Below are positions 1-7,850 of a stretch of 13,915 nucleotides of DNA, piece after piece; within the stretch, counting starts at the first letter, position 1, and each line of letters opens with the position of its first letter. The notes beneath the pieces are model-generated. The model had not been told where the DNA came from and ran no database searches. It was given only the letters and a program-made list of their open reading frames with translations. The translations under genes and the position numbers were made by a program. Origin of the DNA: Geobacter sp. UBA5735 (GTDB lineage: Bacteria; Desulfobacterota; Desulfuromonadia; Geobacterales; Geobacteraceae); the NCBI GenBank assembly GCA_002419385.1, contig DIFZ01000070.1, positions 2,306-16,220 on the forward strand, written 5' to 3'.

Positions 1-4
1 GGAA

Positions 5-78
5 AAGGCAGAAAAGCGCAAAATAAAAAGGCAGGCACAAGGCACAAGGCAGAAAAGCGCAAATTAAAAAGGCAGGCA
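5..78. repeat. Two-copy 33-nt direct repeat, period 41
   Basis: A 33-nt unit beginning aaggcagaaaagcgc and ending aaaaaggcaggca occurs at 5-37 and again at 46-78. The only difference is one base (a versus t) at the 19th position of the unit. The 8-nt spacer itself contains a caaggca-like echo of the unit. The array may continue upstream of the window. It lies directly in front of the radical SAM gene and contains no ORF. Function is unknown; it could be a short tandem-repeat tract or a set of protein-binding sites. Confidence 0.8.
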
Positions 79-125
79 ATCTTGCCCGGGAACAAGTAAT
101 CTGGTAGGTTGGGAGGTGGAGGTGG

Positions 126-1457
126 ATGATGGAGAGAAATCGGGCGCCGAAATTGCTCTACGCGGATGCGAAGGGAAACATCTTCGACCATCCGGAACTG
201 TGCATGGCCGGCATGAACGGTCCGGAAGCGGTGCTTCCCGGGGAGGATGAGCTGATCCCCCTGCCGGAGGGGAGCAGAATATTCACCATTCCCGATACTC
301 CGCCCCTCGCCTGGGACAGCAGGCGTGGCCGGTTCGTCACCGTGGACACCGTCAGGGAAGGGAGGAGGCGCAAACCGGTCCAGGCCGTGTCAGCCTTCAT
401 GGCCCCGGGTTATGTGCGTACCCTGCTGCCGGCGTGCGACTACAGCTGCAAGCAGGTGCACCTGCCCCTCTGGTCCTATACCGCGGTCGGTTGGGACGAA
501 GAAAATGACTGTTTCGTTGTTGCCGCCAGCCGGGTCGACACCAACGACAACTGGAATCCGTGCAACTATGACGACCGTATGCTGGATCCCCTGGTCAGGC
601 AACGCTTGGCGGAGATGCCCCATAACCGGCTCCTGGAGCAGTTGGCCCGCTGCGCCGTGGACTACCACTGTTTCGCTGCGAAAAACCTGTTCTTCCGCCG
701 CTGGGAGGCGCCGATACCCACGTCCCCGGTCTGCAACTCCCGCTGCCTGGGGTGCATCAGCCTCCAGCCCTCCGACTGCTGCCCGTCGAACCAGGAGCGG
801 ATAGCATTCGTCCCCACCCCCGACGAAATCGCGGAACTGGCCGTGCCCCACCTCCTGGAGGCGCCCGAGCCGATCGTCTCCTACGGCCAGGGGTGCGAGG
901 GCGACCCGATCCTGCAGGCCGATGTCGTGGCAGCGGCAACCCGCAGGATCAAGGCGGCATCCTCCCGCGGGACGGTGAACTTCAATTCCAACGGCTCCTT
1001 GCCGGACCGGGTCAGGCTGCTGTGCGACGCCGGGATGGACTCCATGCGGTTTTCCATGAACTCGGCCCGAGAGGAGTACTACGATCGCTACTACCGGCCG
1101 GTGGGATACAGGTTCGCCGACGTCCTGGAATCGCTTTCAGCAGCCAAGGAGAAGGGCCTGTTCACCATGATGAACTACCTGGTGTCTCCCGGCCTGAGCG
1201 ACGATCCGGCAGAGGTCGATGCGTTGCTGAAGCTCATTGGCGCAACCGGCGTAGATATGATACAGATGCGCAATCTTTCCATCGATCCTCATTTCTACAA
1301 CGAGAGGATGGGCCTGAAGACGAAAGGGATGGGGATGTACCGGATGCTCCAGGTGGTGAAGAAAGAATATCCCCGTATCCAGTTCGGCTATTTCAACCGG
1401 ACACGGGAGAACTTTTATCCTGCCGGCCTGGAAAAAAGCTGGCCCATCGAGAGGTGA
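126..1457 (+). CDS. Radical SAM domain protein, function unknown
   Basis: 443-residue protein. The radical SAM [4Fe-4S]-binding motif Cys-x3-Cys-x2-Cys is at C203, C207 and C210 (CNSRCLGC), unusually far from the N terminus. The following GQGCEGDP segment (254-261) corresponds to the GGEP-type SAM-contacting motif. NFNSNGSLPDRVRLLCDAG (about 285-303) and the later SMRFSMNS segment fit successive beta/alpha units of the partial TIM barrel. The first about 200 residues form an extra domain with its own cysteines (C104, C108, C146, C176, C182). I see no SPASM-type Cys cluster at the C terminus. Known of the family: reductive cleavage of S-adenosylmethionine to a 5'-deoxyadenosyl radical; the substrate here cannot be named. 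The start follows a purine-rich GGAGGTGGAGG stretch; ATG 126 and ATG 129 are both possible. Homoserine dehydrogenase follows 57 nt downstream on the same strand, so co-transcription is likely. Confidence 0.85.
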   Translation: MMERNRAPKLLYADAKGNIFDHPELCMAGMNGPEAVLPGEDELIPLPEGSRIFTIPDTPPLAWDSRRGRFVTVDTVREGRRRKPVQAVSAFMAPGYVRTLLPACDYSCKQVHLPLWSYTAVGWDEENDCFVVAASRVDTNDNWNPCNYDDRMLDPLVRQRLAEMPHNRLLEQLARCAVDYHCFAAKNLFFRRWEAPIPTSPVCNSRCLGCISLQPSDCCPSNQERIAFVPTPDEIAELAVPHLLEAPEPIVSYGQGCEGDPILQADVVAAATRRIKAASSRGTVNFNSNGSLPDRVRLLCDAGMDSMRFSMNSAREEYYDRYYRPVGYRFADVLESLSAAKEKGLFTMMNYLVSPGLSDDPAEVDALLKLIGATGVDMIQMRNLSIDPHFYNERMGLKTKGMGMYRMLQVVKKEYPRIQFGYFNRTRENFYPAGLEKSWPIER

Positions 1458-1514
1458 GCCTGCCTGGCTGTGAACGGGGAAGAAAGCCCTGTCAGGGGCT
1501 AAACGAGGGTAATC

Positions 1515-2822
1515 ATGAAAGAGTATAAGGTCGGTCTCCTTGGGTGCGGCATCGTGGGAACAGGCGTCGTCAGGCTGCTCCAGGAAAATTCATCCATACT
1601 CGAAAAAAAGCTGGGTGCGAAGCTGACATTGAAACGCATTGCCGTGCGTGATCTGGAAAAAGACCGGGGGCTTGTTCTCGCCCCGGGAGTACTCACCGGG
1701 GATTTCCGGCAGATCCTCGCCGACCCGGACATTTCCATCATCATCGAGCTCATGGGCGGGTACAGCCCGGCCAGGGAATATCTCCTGGAAGCCATCGGGA
1801 ACGGCAAGCACGTCATCACTGCCAACAAGGCACTGCTGGCGCTGCATGGCCAGGAGCTGTACGATGCGGCTGCCCGCAACAGGGTCGAGATCCGCTACGA
1901 GGCGGCAGTCGCCGGAGGGATACCGGTTCTGTCGGCGATCAAGGGGAACATGGCAGCGAACCGCTTCGGCTCGGTTCTCGGCATCCTGAACGGGACATGC
2001 AACTACATTCTGACCAGGATGACGGAGGAGGGAGCCGGTTTTGCCGCTGTGCTGAAGAACGCACAGGAGCTGGGTTATGCCGAAGCTGATCCCACGTTCG
2101 ATATCGAAGGCACAGACACCGCCCACAAGCTCAGCATCCTGATCTCGCTCTGCTTCGGCACATGGGTTTCCTTCGGCGACATCCATGTCGAGGGCATCAG
2201 TTCCGTTTCCGACCTCGACATCGATTTCGCCGGGAGGCTTGGATACCGGATCAAGCTCCTGGCAATCGGCAAGCGCTACGAAGACAGGATTGAAGCGAGA
2301 GTCCATCCAGCCATGGTGCCGGCTTGCGATCCTCTTGCAGGAATTTCAGGGGTTTACAACGCCGTACGCCTGACGGGCAACTACGTGGGCACGGTCATGT
2401 TCTATGGCAGGGGGGCAGGTATGGAGCCGACCGCGAGCGCCGTGGTCGGCGACCTCATGGCGATTGCCCGCAACATGCTGGTTGGGGCAGGGAGGAGAAC
2501 GGCGCCTCTAGGCTTCCTTGACAAGAATATCGGGTTTGTCCCCATCCAGCCGATGGGCGAAACAGTCTGCAAGTATTATCTGCGCTTCAGCGTGCTCGAC
2601 CGGCCGGGGATACTGGCGAAAATCGCCGGTGCCCTGGGCGAAAACGGCATCAGCATAAAGTCCGCGATCCAGACTGCGAAAAGCGGCGGCGGGTTCGTGC
2701 CCCTGGTCATCGTGACCCACGAGGCGAAGGAAATCGACGTGAACAAGGCATTGGACAGGATCGGCGCAATCGGGATAACCTCCGAAAATCCCGCACTGAT
2801 CCGGATCGAGGATGATCTGTGA
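1515..2822 (+). CDS. hom: Homoserine dehydrogenase (ACT-domain type)
   Basis: Reduces L-aspartate-4-semialdehyde to L-homoserine with NAD(P)H, the branch-point step toward threonine and methionine, in the cytoplasm. 435 residues, the usual length for the monofunctional bacterial enzyme. The N-terminal Rossmann fold has GLLGCGIVGTG (8-17 region, G10, G12, G15), with TANKALLA at about 103-110. The catalytic-domain signature ELGYAEADPTFDIEG is at 185-199, followed by the conserved Lys in DTAHKL (K205). A C-terminal ACT domain (about 354-430, starting YLRFSVLDRPG) is the usual seat of threonine feedback control. The start has GAGGG about six bases upstream. No aspartokinase domain is fused and no thrB/thrC gene lies next to it; the upstream neighbour is a radical SAM gene. 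A weak terminator-like hairpin follows the stop. Confidence 0.97.
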   Translation: MKEYKVGLLGCGIVGTGVVRLLQENSSILEKKLGAKLTLKRIAVRDLEKDRGLVLAPGVLTGDFRQILADPDISIIIELMGGYSPAREYLLEAIGNGKHVITANKALLALHGQELYDAAARNRVEIRYEAAVAGGIPVLSAIKGNMAANRFGSVLGILNGTCNYILTRMTEEGAGFAAVLKNAQELGYAEADPTFDIEGTDTAHKLSILISLCFGTWVSFGDIHVEGISSVSDLDIDFAGRLGYRIKLLAIGKRYEDRIEARVHPAMVPACDPLAGISGVYNAVRLTGNYVGTVMFYGRGAGMEPTASAVVGDLMAIARNMLVGAGRRTAPLGFLDKNIGFVPIQPMGETVCKYYLRFSVLDRPGILAKIAGALGENGISIKSAIQTAKSGGGFVPLVIVTHEAKEIDVNKALDRIGAIGITSENPALIRIEDDL

Positions 2823-2854
2823 TACCTGGATACAAGCCGGATCACTGATTTTCG

Positions 2855-2876
2855 GCCAGCCTTTCATTGGCTTTTT
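2855..2876 (+). terminator. Weak putative rho-independent terminator after hom
   Basis: A short inverted repeat (GCCA 2855-2858 with TGGC 2868-2871, or AGCC with GGCT one register over) is followed directly by TTTTT at 2872-2876. It sits about 35 nt past the hom stop codon, which is a sensible place. The stem is only 4-5 bp, so termination would be inefficient if it is real. Confidence 0.35.
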
Positions 2877-2879
2877 CTG

Positions 2880-2904
2880 TTGTTAAAGCAGCCTTTTATA
2901 ACAA
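2880..2904. repeat. Inverted repeat TTGTTA-N13-TAACAA
   Basis: TTGTTA (2880-2885) and TAACAA (2899-2904) are perfect 6-nt inverted half-sites separated by 13 nt, in the intergenic region between hom and the histidine kinase. The centre-to-centre distance is 19 nt, just under two helical turns, compatible with a dimeric regulator operator. An AT-rich RNA hairpin is the other reading. No function is established. Confidence 0.4.
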
Positions 2905-2983
2905 AGCTCATCCATTTTGCCATACCTGAATCCCGTCACAAAAAACCGGCAAGATGGGAAGGAAATAATGTCGGAAACTGGAG

Positions 2984-3005
2984 CCCCGGTTTTGTATAAA
3001 CGGGG
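2984..3005. repeat. Inverted repeat upstream of histidine kinase
   Basis: CCCCG (2984-2988) pairs with CGGGG (3001-3005), and after one bulged G the next TTT/AAA also pairs, giving an 8-bp hairpin with a five-base loop TGTAT. It overlaps the putative -35 box of the kinase promoter, so it could be an operator or a structured element. No T tract follows, so it is not an intrinsic terminator. Confidence 0.4.
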
Positions 3006-3020
3006 TGCCGGTAGTAAACT
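2992..3020 (+). promoter_or_regulatory. Possible sigma-70 promoter of the kinase/receiver operon
   Basis: TTGTAT (2992-2997) and TAAACT (3015-3020) are separated by 17 bp and lie 30 nt before the kinase start codon. Both boxes match the consensus only partly, so this is a tentative call based on spacing and position. Confidence 0.3.
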
Positions 3021-3049
3021 TAGTATGAATATTTCAAGGCTGTTAGCAG

Positions 3050-4837
3050 ATGGGGCGCTGCGTGAATGCAACAAGAAGCATAAGTGACATACTTGACGAA
3101 CTGTCGAAGCTCGAGGATGACCTGCTGGCGGGGAACTCTGCCGGAGCGGATCCCGTGCGCATCCGGGAAGCTTCCGGTCTGATGCGCCGGGCCCGCCAGG
3201 CACTGGGAGAGGCGGACCCGCTTCCGCACGTGCATGCATGTGCCGAATCCCGGGGGCAGGGCGACCTGCAGGGGAGTCCCGGACTGCCAGCCATTGAACA
3301 GCGTGAGAGCCAAGAAACCCTGCTGTCTCTGCTTGAGAATTCGATTGACGCGGTATATCGACGGGACCTGCTGACGGACATGTATGATTACATGAGCCCG
3401 GCCTTCGAGCGGATAACGGGATGCTCGGTCACTGAAATGACAGCAATGAGTCTGGATGATGTCGTGGAGCGGATCCATCCCGATGACCGCAAATCGGTGA
3501 GAAAGGCGATAGCCTGCATCAGCAACGGCGGCAAGGGCATGCTGGAATACCGTTTCATGTGCAAGGACGGGCGTTACCGCTGGCTGGCCGACGCGATCTA
3601 TGTCCAGACCGACCGGCAGGGGCGTTCCCTGTGCCGCCTGGGTATCGTGCGCGACGTCTCCGAGCAGAAAAGGAGGGAGCAGGCCCTGCGCGAGAGCGAG
3701 GACCGTTATCGCTCCCTGGTGGAGATGTCGCCCGATGCGCTTTTCATCAACCTCAACGACCGGATTGTGTTCGTGAATCCGGCATTGTTGCGACTGTTCG
3801 GAGCGGAAAGCGCCGAGCAGATTGTCGGCAAAACTCCCTACGACCTGCTCCACCCGGACTGCCATGCGCTTGTCAGGGAGCGGATCGAGCGTTTGCGCTC
3901 GGGAGAAAACGCTCCGCTCCTGGAGGAAAAAATCATTCGCATCGACGGCAGCATTGTGGACGTGGAGGTTGCCGCCTCTCATTTTGCGATGGATGAGGGC
4001 ACAGCGATCCAGGTCATACTGCGCGATATCACCGATCGGAAGCGGGCCGAGGAAAAACTGGTCGACAGGCAACGGCAGCTTGAAGAGCTGAACAGGACCC
4101 TGGAACAGAGGGTTGCTGAAGAAACCCGAAAAAACAGGGAAAAGGATTACCTGCTGATCCAGCAGAGCCGCCAGGCGGAAATGGGCGAGATGATCAACCT
4201 CATTGCCCACCAGTGGCGGCAGCCATTGAACGTCATCGGCCTGTACGCCCAGGTTCTGGCGGAGAGCAGCAGACACGGCGAGTTGGAAAGCGAATTTCTG
4301 CAGAGCACGGTAGACCAGATTCTGGACATCCTGATGCACATGTCCCAGACCATCGATGATTTCCGCAACTTTCTCAAACCCGACAGGGAGCGGCAGCAGT
4401 TCAGGATAAAGGATCTGATAGTCAGGACGTATAACCTCATTTCGGCCAGCTTCAAGGCGCAGGCCATTGCCGTCGACATTGCCGGCGATGATGACCTGTC
4501 GCTGAACGGATTTGCGAACGAATATGCCCAGGTTGTGATGAACATTCTGAACAACGCAAAGGATGCATTCCATGACCGGCATGTGGCGGAGCCCCGTATC
4601 GATGTCTCTGTCGCCAGGGAAGGTACCCGGGCTGTGGTGACGATCAGCGATAACGCGGGCGGAATCGCCGAGGATCTGCTCGACCGGATTTTCGAGCCCT
4701 ATTTCACCACCAAGCAGGAGAGAACGGGCAGCGGAATCGGTTTGTACATGGCAAAGACCATAATCGAAAAAAGCATGCAGGGGGTTCTCGGGGTGCGCAA
4801 TACCGGTGAAGGCGCAGAGTTCCGTATCGAGGTATGA
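3050..4837 (+). CDS. Soluble PAS-PAS sensor histidine kinase
   Basis: 595 residues with no membrane segment, so a cytoplasmic sensor. Order: N-terminal helical region (1-70), PAS 1 (about 90-207, ending in the PAC-type RWLADAIYVQ...GIVRDVSEQKRRE), PAS 2 (about 215-335, ending VILRDITDRKRAEE), a coiled coil (335-375), the dimerization/phosphoacceptor helix with HQWRQPLN (His387 is the predicted phosphorylated residue), then the HATPase domain with N box NILNNAKDAF (498-507), G1 DNAGGI (534-539), F box FEPYFTTK and G2 GSGIGLYM (560-567). All catalytic boxes are intact, so the kinase should be active. No heme- or flavin-specific residue can be assigned, so the signal is unknown. ATG 3050 is used; an in-frame GTG at 3062 is an alternative. 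The downstream receiver starts one base after its stop, strongly suggesting a cognate pair. Confidence 0.93.
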   Translation: MGRCVNATRSISDILDELSKLEDDLLAGNSAGADPVRIREASGLMRRARQALGEADPLPHVHACAESRGQGDLQGSPGLPAIEQRESQETLLSLLENSIDAVYRRDLLTDMYDYMSPAFERITGCSVTEMTAMSLDDVVERIHPDDRKSVRKAIACISNGGKGMLEYRFMCKDGRYRWLADAIYVQTDRQGRSLCRLGIVRDVSEQKRREQALRESEDRYRSLVEMSPDALFINLNDRIVFVNPALLRLFGAESAEQIVGKTPYDLLHPDCHALVRERIERLRSGENAPLLEEKIIRIDGSIVDVEVAASHFAMDEGTAIQVILRDITDRKRAEEKLVDRQRQLEELNRTLEQRVAEETRKNREKDYLLIQQSRQAEMGEMINLIAHQWRQPLNVIGLYAQVLAESSRHGELESEFLQSTVDQILDILMHMSQTIDDFRNFLKPDRERQQFRIKDLIVRTYNLISASFKAQAIAVDIAGDDDLSLNGFANEYAQVVMNILNNAKDAFHDRHVAEPRIDVSVAREGTRAVVTISDNAGGIAEDLLDRIFEPYFTTKQERTGSGIGLYMAKTIIEKSMQGVLGVRNTGEGAEFRIEV

Positions 4838-4838
4838 T

Positions 4839-5219
4839 ATGAAGATAGCGAGCGGAGGGCTGTCCGTTCTGTATGCGGATGACGAGGATCGGGCGCGGGA
4901 GATGATGGCGATGATGCTGCGCTGGAACGGGCTTGTGGTCCTGACCGCCGCTGACGGCAGCGAGGCCTGGGACCTTTTCAGGATCCATAAGCCTGACATC
5001 ATAGTGACCGATATAAGGATGCCGGTCATGGATGGAATCGAAATGTCTCGCAAGGTCAGGGAGGTCTGTGCACGGACTCCGATCATTCTCGCTTCTGCCT
5101 ACCTGAATGAACAGCATATGCCTGATCTCGCCGGCATCGGCATACATTCGTACATCCAGAAGCCGATACAGCTGGAGAAGCTGCTGGCTTCAATTGAAGA
5201 CTGCTGCCAGTACAGGTGA
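4839..5219 (+). CDS. Single-domain response regulator (receiver only)
   Basis: 126 residues, the length of a lone CheY-type receiver with no DNA-binding or enzymatic output domain. The acidic pocket is D14/D15, the phosphoacceptor is D58 in VTDIRMP, the conserved hydroxyl residue is S86 and the conserved lysine is K108 in QKP. ATG 4839 is chosen because it lies one base after the kinase stop and has GAGG about six bases upstream; a longer in-frame form beginning at 4806 would overlap the kinase by 32 nt. The near-overlap implies translational coupling and a shared phosphotransfer pathway. Without an output domain it probably acts by protein-protein contact or as an intermediate in a phosphorelay. 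It could serve the second kinase just downstream as well, which has no receiver. Confidence 0.93.
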   Translation: MKIASGGLSVLYADDEDRAREMMAMMLRWNGLVVLTAADGSEAWDLFRIHKPDIIVTDIRMPVMDGIEMSRKVREVCARTPIILASAYLNEQHMPDLAGIGIHSYIQKPIQLEKLLASIEDCCQYR

Positions 5220-5450
5220 TGCCGCGTGTCTGTTCCCAGTGAACCCGTTGCCCGCCAGATTGTCCATCCGTCCGTTGCGAAAGATATGAATGTATTCGGT
5301 GTCAGTCCGGAAACCGCCGGCTAAGACCGGATTCCAGCTCCGGAAGGTTACTTTATTTGTGCTGAGCCGAAACATGGGGTCAGGGGCAGCTGCTGAAAAC
5401 GGAGTATCGTGGGGTTGGCAGAGCAGGAAAGTTCGTCAGGCGGGAGTTCC

Positions 5451-7610
5451 ATGGAAGACGCAGAGAAAACGAAAGAACAGCTGATCGCTGAACTGAATGC
5501 CGTTAGAGCCCGGAACAGAGAACTGGAAGCCGAAAAGCAGAACTACGAACAGGCCTCCGACGCTGTCAGGAAATCCGAGGGTCTCCTGCATAAGAGCAAT
5601 CAGCGGCTCGACCTGCTGGTGGAGACAGGCCGGATCCTGCTGGAGAGTGAATCGCCTCAGGAAGTCGTTGATCAGCTCTGCCGTAAAGTCATGGCCTTTC
5701 TGGAGTGCGATACATTCTTCAATTACATTGTGGATCACGAAAAAAAACGGCTGCACCTGAATGCCTGCGGCGGTATTCCGGAAGATGACATAAAAAAAAT
5801 GGAGTGGCTGGATTACGGGGTGGGACTCTGCGGCTGCTCCGCCCGAGACGGCTGCAGGCTGGTGGTGGAGAACCTTCAGGAGATCGATGATCAGTACACG
5901 GCACTCGTGCGGCCGTTCGGGATCCAGTCATACGCATGCCATCCCCTGATTGCACAGGGGCGCATACTCGGTACCCTTTCCTTCTGCACGCGCAGAACGT
6001 CGCATTTTGCCGACGATGATCTGTCCGTCATGAAATCCGTTGCCGACCAGGTGGCCATAGCCATAGACCGGCAACAGGCATCCGAGCTTATTGCACGGTC
6101 GGAGAAGAAGTTCCGGGAAATTTTCGAGAATGCCCATGATGCGATCTGGCTCATGGGAGAGGATACGGCACTTTTCGACTGCAATCCTGCCTCCACGAAG
6201 TTGTTCGCATGCGACAAGGCGATGCTTGTCGGGAAAAAGCCCCTCGTTTTTTCGCCACCTGTCCAGTCCGACGGCAGCGATTCCAGGCAGAAGGCCGCCA
6301 AACTCCTGGATTCGCTCCTGCACGGCACTGCACTGTGCGTTGAGTGGTTGTTCCAGCGCCCGGACGGGACGCAGTTCGAGGCATCGGTCGTCGCCAGCCA
6401 CTTTGAGCTGAACGGTACCAGGTATCTGTTGGGGATACTCCGTGACATTTCGGACAGGAAAAGGGCAGAAGAGGCGCTGAGGGCCAGTGAAGCCAGATTC
6501 CGTGCCCTGGTCGAGACGACAAGCGACTGGGTATGGGAAGTGGATGAGAATGATCTCTACACGTACGCAAGCCCGAACGTTTTCGAATACCTCGGCTACA
6601 CGCCGGAAGAGGTGACCGGCAGGTCGCTGCACGATCTCCTGGTTCCTGGGGAAAAGGGGAGTTTCCGTTCGCACTACGGCGCTTGCAGAGCGGCGAACAA
6701 ACCGTTTTTCTCGCTTGAGAAAAAATGCCGGCACAAAAACGGCGCGACGGTCATCATCGACACGAGCGGAGTACCGGTCTGCAGGACGGATGGTACTTTC
6801 GCAGGATTCAGGGGCATTGACCGCAACATTACCGAGAGGAAAATGCTTGAGCAGAGGTTGTCGCAAGCGCAGAAGATCGAAGTCGTGGGCCAGTTGGCCA
6901 GCGGCATCGCCCACGATTTCAACAATATCATCATGGCGGTAAAAGGGTATGTGGATATTCTGCTTCCCCGGATGCAGAGCGACCAGGAGAGCGTAAAATA
7001 CCTGAAAAGGGTTCATGCGCTGGCTGACCGGGCACGAAAGCTCACGCAGGACCTGCTTGCTTTCAGCAGCAAAAGAGTCTCGAGCCCCAAACCGAACGAT
7101 TTGAATCTTGTCGTCAGGAACATGAAGGCCATCCTGAAATGGCTCGTTGGCGATAAAATCAGGTTCAGGATGTCGCTGCACCAGGAAGCGCTGCTGATCA
7201 TGTCGGTTTCGGGCCAGATCGAGCAGTTGCTGATAAACATGGTGGCAAACGCCAGGGATGCGACTCCGAAAGGTGGGCTGATTGCAGTCAGCACGTCCTT
7301 TGTCGAAAGCGAAAGCATCCTCTTCAAGCCTGACGAAATGGCGGAATGCCGTGGGTATGCCCTGCTTTCCATAACGGATACCGGCGTCGGTATGGACGAT
7401 GCCACCCGCATGAAGATTTTCGAACCGTTTTTCACGCTGAAGGAACCGGGGAAAGGAACCGGTTTGGGTCTTGCGGTGGTGTATGGTGTTGTCGAGAAAC
7501 ACGGTGGTTTCATTAATGTCGACAGCAAACCGGGTGAAGGGACGACATTCAGTATATACGTGCCGCTTATAGATGTCGTTATGGAGAATCGGGACAGACG
7601 TCAAACATAG
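5451..7610 (+). CDS. Soluble GAF-PAS-PAS sensor histidine kinase
   Basis: 719 residues from ATG 5451, which has GGGAG four bases upstream. An in-frame GTG at 5409 would add 14 residues. No membrane segment. Order from this start: coiled coil (about 1-50), GAF domain (about 50-208) containing GVGLCGCSARDGC, PAS 1 (about 212-342, ending ILRDISDRKRAEE), PAS 2 (about 346-466, ending GIDRNITERK), HisKA with VGQLASGIAHDFNNII (phosphoacceptor His488), and HATPase with N box NMVANARDA (595-603), G1 DTGVGM, F box FEPFFTLKE and G2 GKGTGLGLAV. This HDFNN type of kinase frequently carries a C-terminal receiver; here the protein stops just after the ATPase domain, so it needs a partner in trans. It follows the kinase/receiver pair by 231 nt on the same strand. 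The ligand of the GAF domain is not known. Confidence 0.92.
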   Translation: MEDAEKTKEQLIAELNAVRARNRELEAEKQNYEQASDAVRKSEGLLHKSNQRLDLLVETGRILLESESPQEVVDQLCRKVMAFLECDTFFNYIVDHEKKRLHLNACGGIPEDDIKKMEWLDYGVGLCGCSARDGCRLVVENLQEIDDQYTALVRPFGIQSYACHPLIAQGRILGTLSFCTRRTSHFADDDLSVMKSVADQVAIAIDRQQASELIARSEKKFREIFENAHDAIWLMGEDTALFDCNPASTKLFACDKAMLVGKKPLVFSPPVQSDGSDSRQKAAKLLDSLLHGTALCVEWLFQRPDGTQFEASVVASHFELNGTRYLLGILRDISDRKRAEEALRASEARFRALVETTSDWVWEVDENDLYTYASPNVFEYLGYTPEEVTGRSLHDLLVPGEKGSFRSHYGACRAANKPFFSLEKKCRHKNGATVIIDTSGVPVCRTDGTFAGFRGIDRNITERKMLEQRLSQAQKIEVVGQLASGIAHDFNNIIMAVKGYVDILLPRMQSDQESVKYLKRVHALADRARKLTQDLLAFSSKRVSSPKPNDLNLVVRNMKAILKWLVGDKIRFRMSLHQEALLIMSVSGQIEQLLINMVANARDATPKGGLIAVSTSFVESESILFKPDEMAECRGYALLSITDTGVGMDDATRMKIFEPFFTLKEPGKGTGLGLAVVYGVVEKHGGFINVDSKPGEGTTFSIYVPLIDVVMENRDRRQT

Positions 7611-7678
7611 ACAGGCATGAGGCTGGAAAGGTTTTTCGTGCGGGGTGACAGCGACTTCACCGATGTCAGGTGAAAAAA

Positions 7679-7755
7679 TGGCGGGCGGCATGGGATTCGA
7701 ACCCACGACCCCAGGCTTCGGAGGCCTGTACTCTATCCAACTGAGCTAACCGCCC
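7679..7755 (-). tRNA. tRNA-Arg (anticodon CCG)
   Basis: On the minus strand the sequence folds into a full cloverleaf of 77 nt. The acceptor stem GGGCGGT pairs with GCCGCCC (the last pair is G-U). The D arm is GCTCAGTTGGATAGAGT, the anticodon stem CAGGC/GCCTG encloses loop CTCCGAA (anticodon CCG, arginine CGG codons), and the T arm carries GGTTCGAATCC. The CCA end is encoded at 7679-7681 and the discriminator base is G. It has its own promoter just upstream. There is no integrase or att-like duplication beside it, so I see no sign that it serves as an island insertion site here. Confidence 0.97.
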
Positions 7756-7766
7756 GCGAATTTTCA

Positions 7767-7795
7767 AATCTACACTATCTCGACGCTTTTCTCAA
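7767..7795 (-). promoter_or_regulatory. Sigma-70 promoter of tRNA-Arg
   Basis: Read on the minus strand, TTGAGA (7795-7790) and TAGATT (7772-7767) are 17 bp apart. The predicted start of transcription falls only a few bases before the tRNA 5' end at 7755, which is what is expected for a tRNA gene with a short leader. Confidence 0.6.
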
Positions 7796-7850
7796 GCTTA
7801 AAAAAACAACCCGTCGACGATCACTCCGGTCGTGCGGCGATATACAGTCG

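Noticed and set aside
71..86. Sigma-54-like GG...GC element (ggcaggcaatcttgcc) before the radical SAM gene
   Set aside because: The GG-to-GC distance is one base too long for the -24/-12 consensus and the flanking bases match poorly.
1485..1500. Hairpin AGCCC/GGGCT between the radical SAM gene and hom
   Set aside because: Only 5-6 bp, no T run, and the genes are closely spaced; not convincing as terminator or attenuator.
3020..5086. Very long minus-strand ORF (688 codons) opposite the kinase/receiver operon
   Set aside because: Shadow of high-GC coding sequence; the plus-strand frames hold complete kinase and receiver motifs, while the minus-strand product shows no domain.
7656..7674. TTCACC/GGTGAA inverted repeat beside the tRNA as a terminator
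   Set aside because: On the minus strand the T run comes before the stem, and on the plus strand the stem is followed by A, so neither direction fits an intrinsic terminator.
5928..7706. Long minus-strand ORF (592 codons) opposite the second kinase
   Set aside because: Also a shadow frame; it runs into the tRNA and has no recognisable motif or ribosome site.
7679..7755. tRNA-Arg as integration site of a mobile element
   Set aside because: No integrase, no duplicated tRNA 3' end and no change in gene character on either side within the window.
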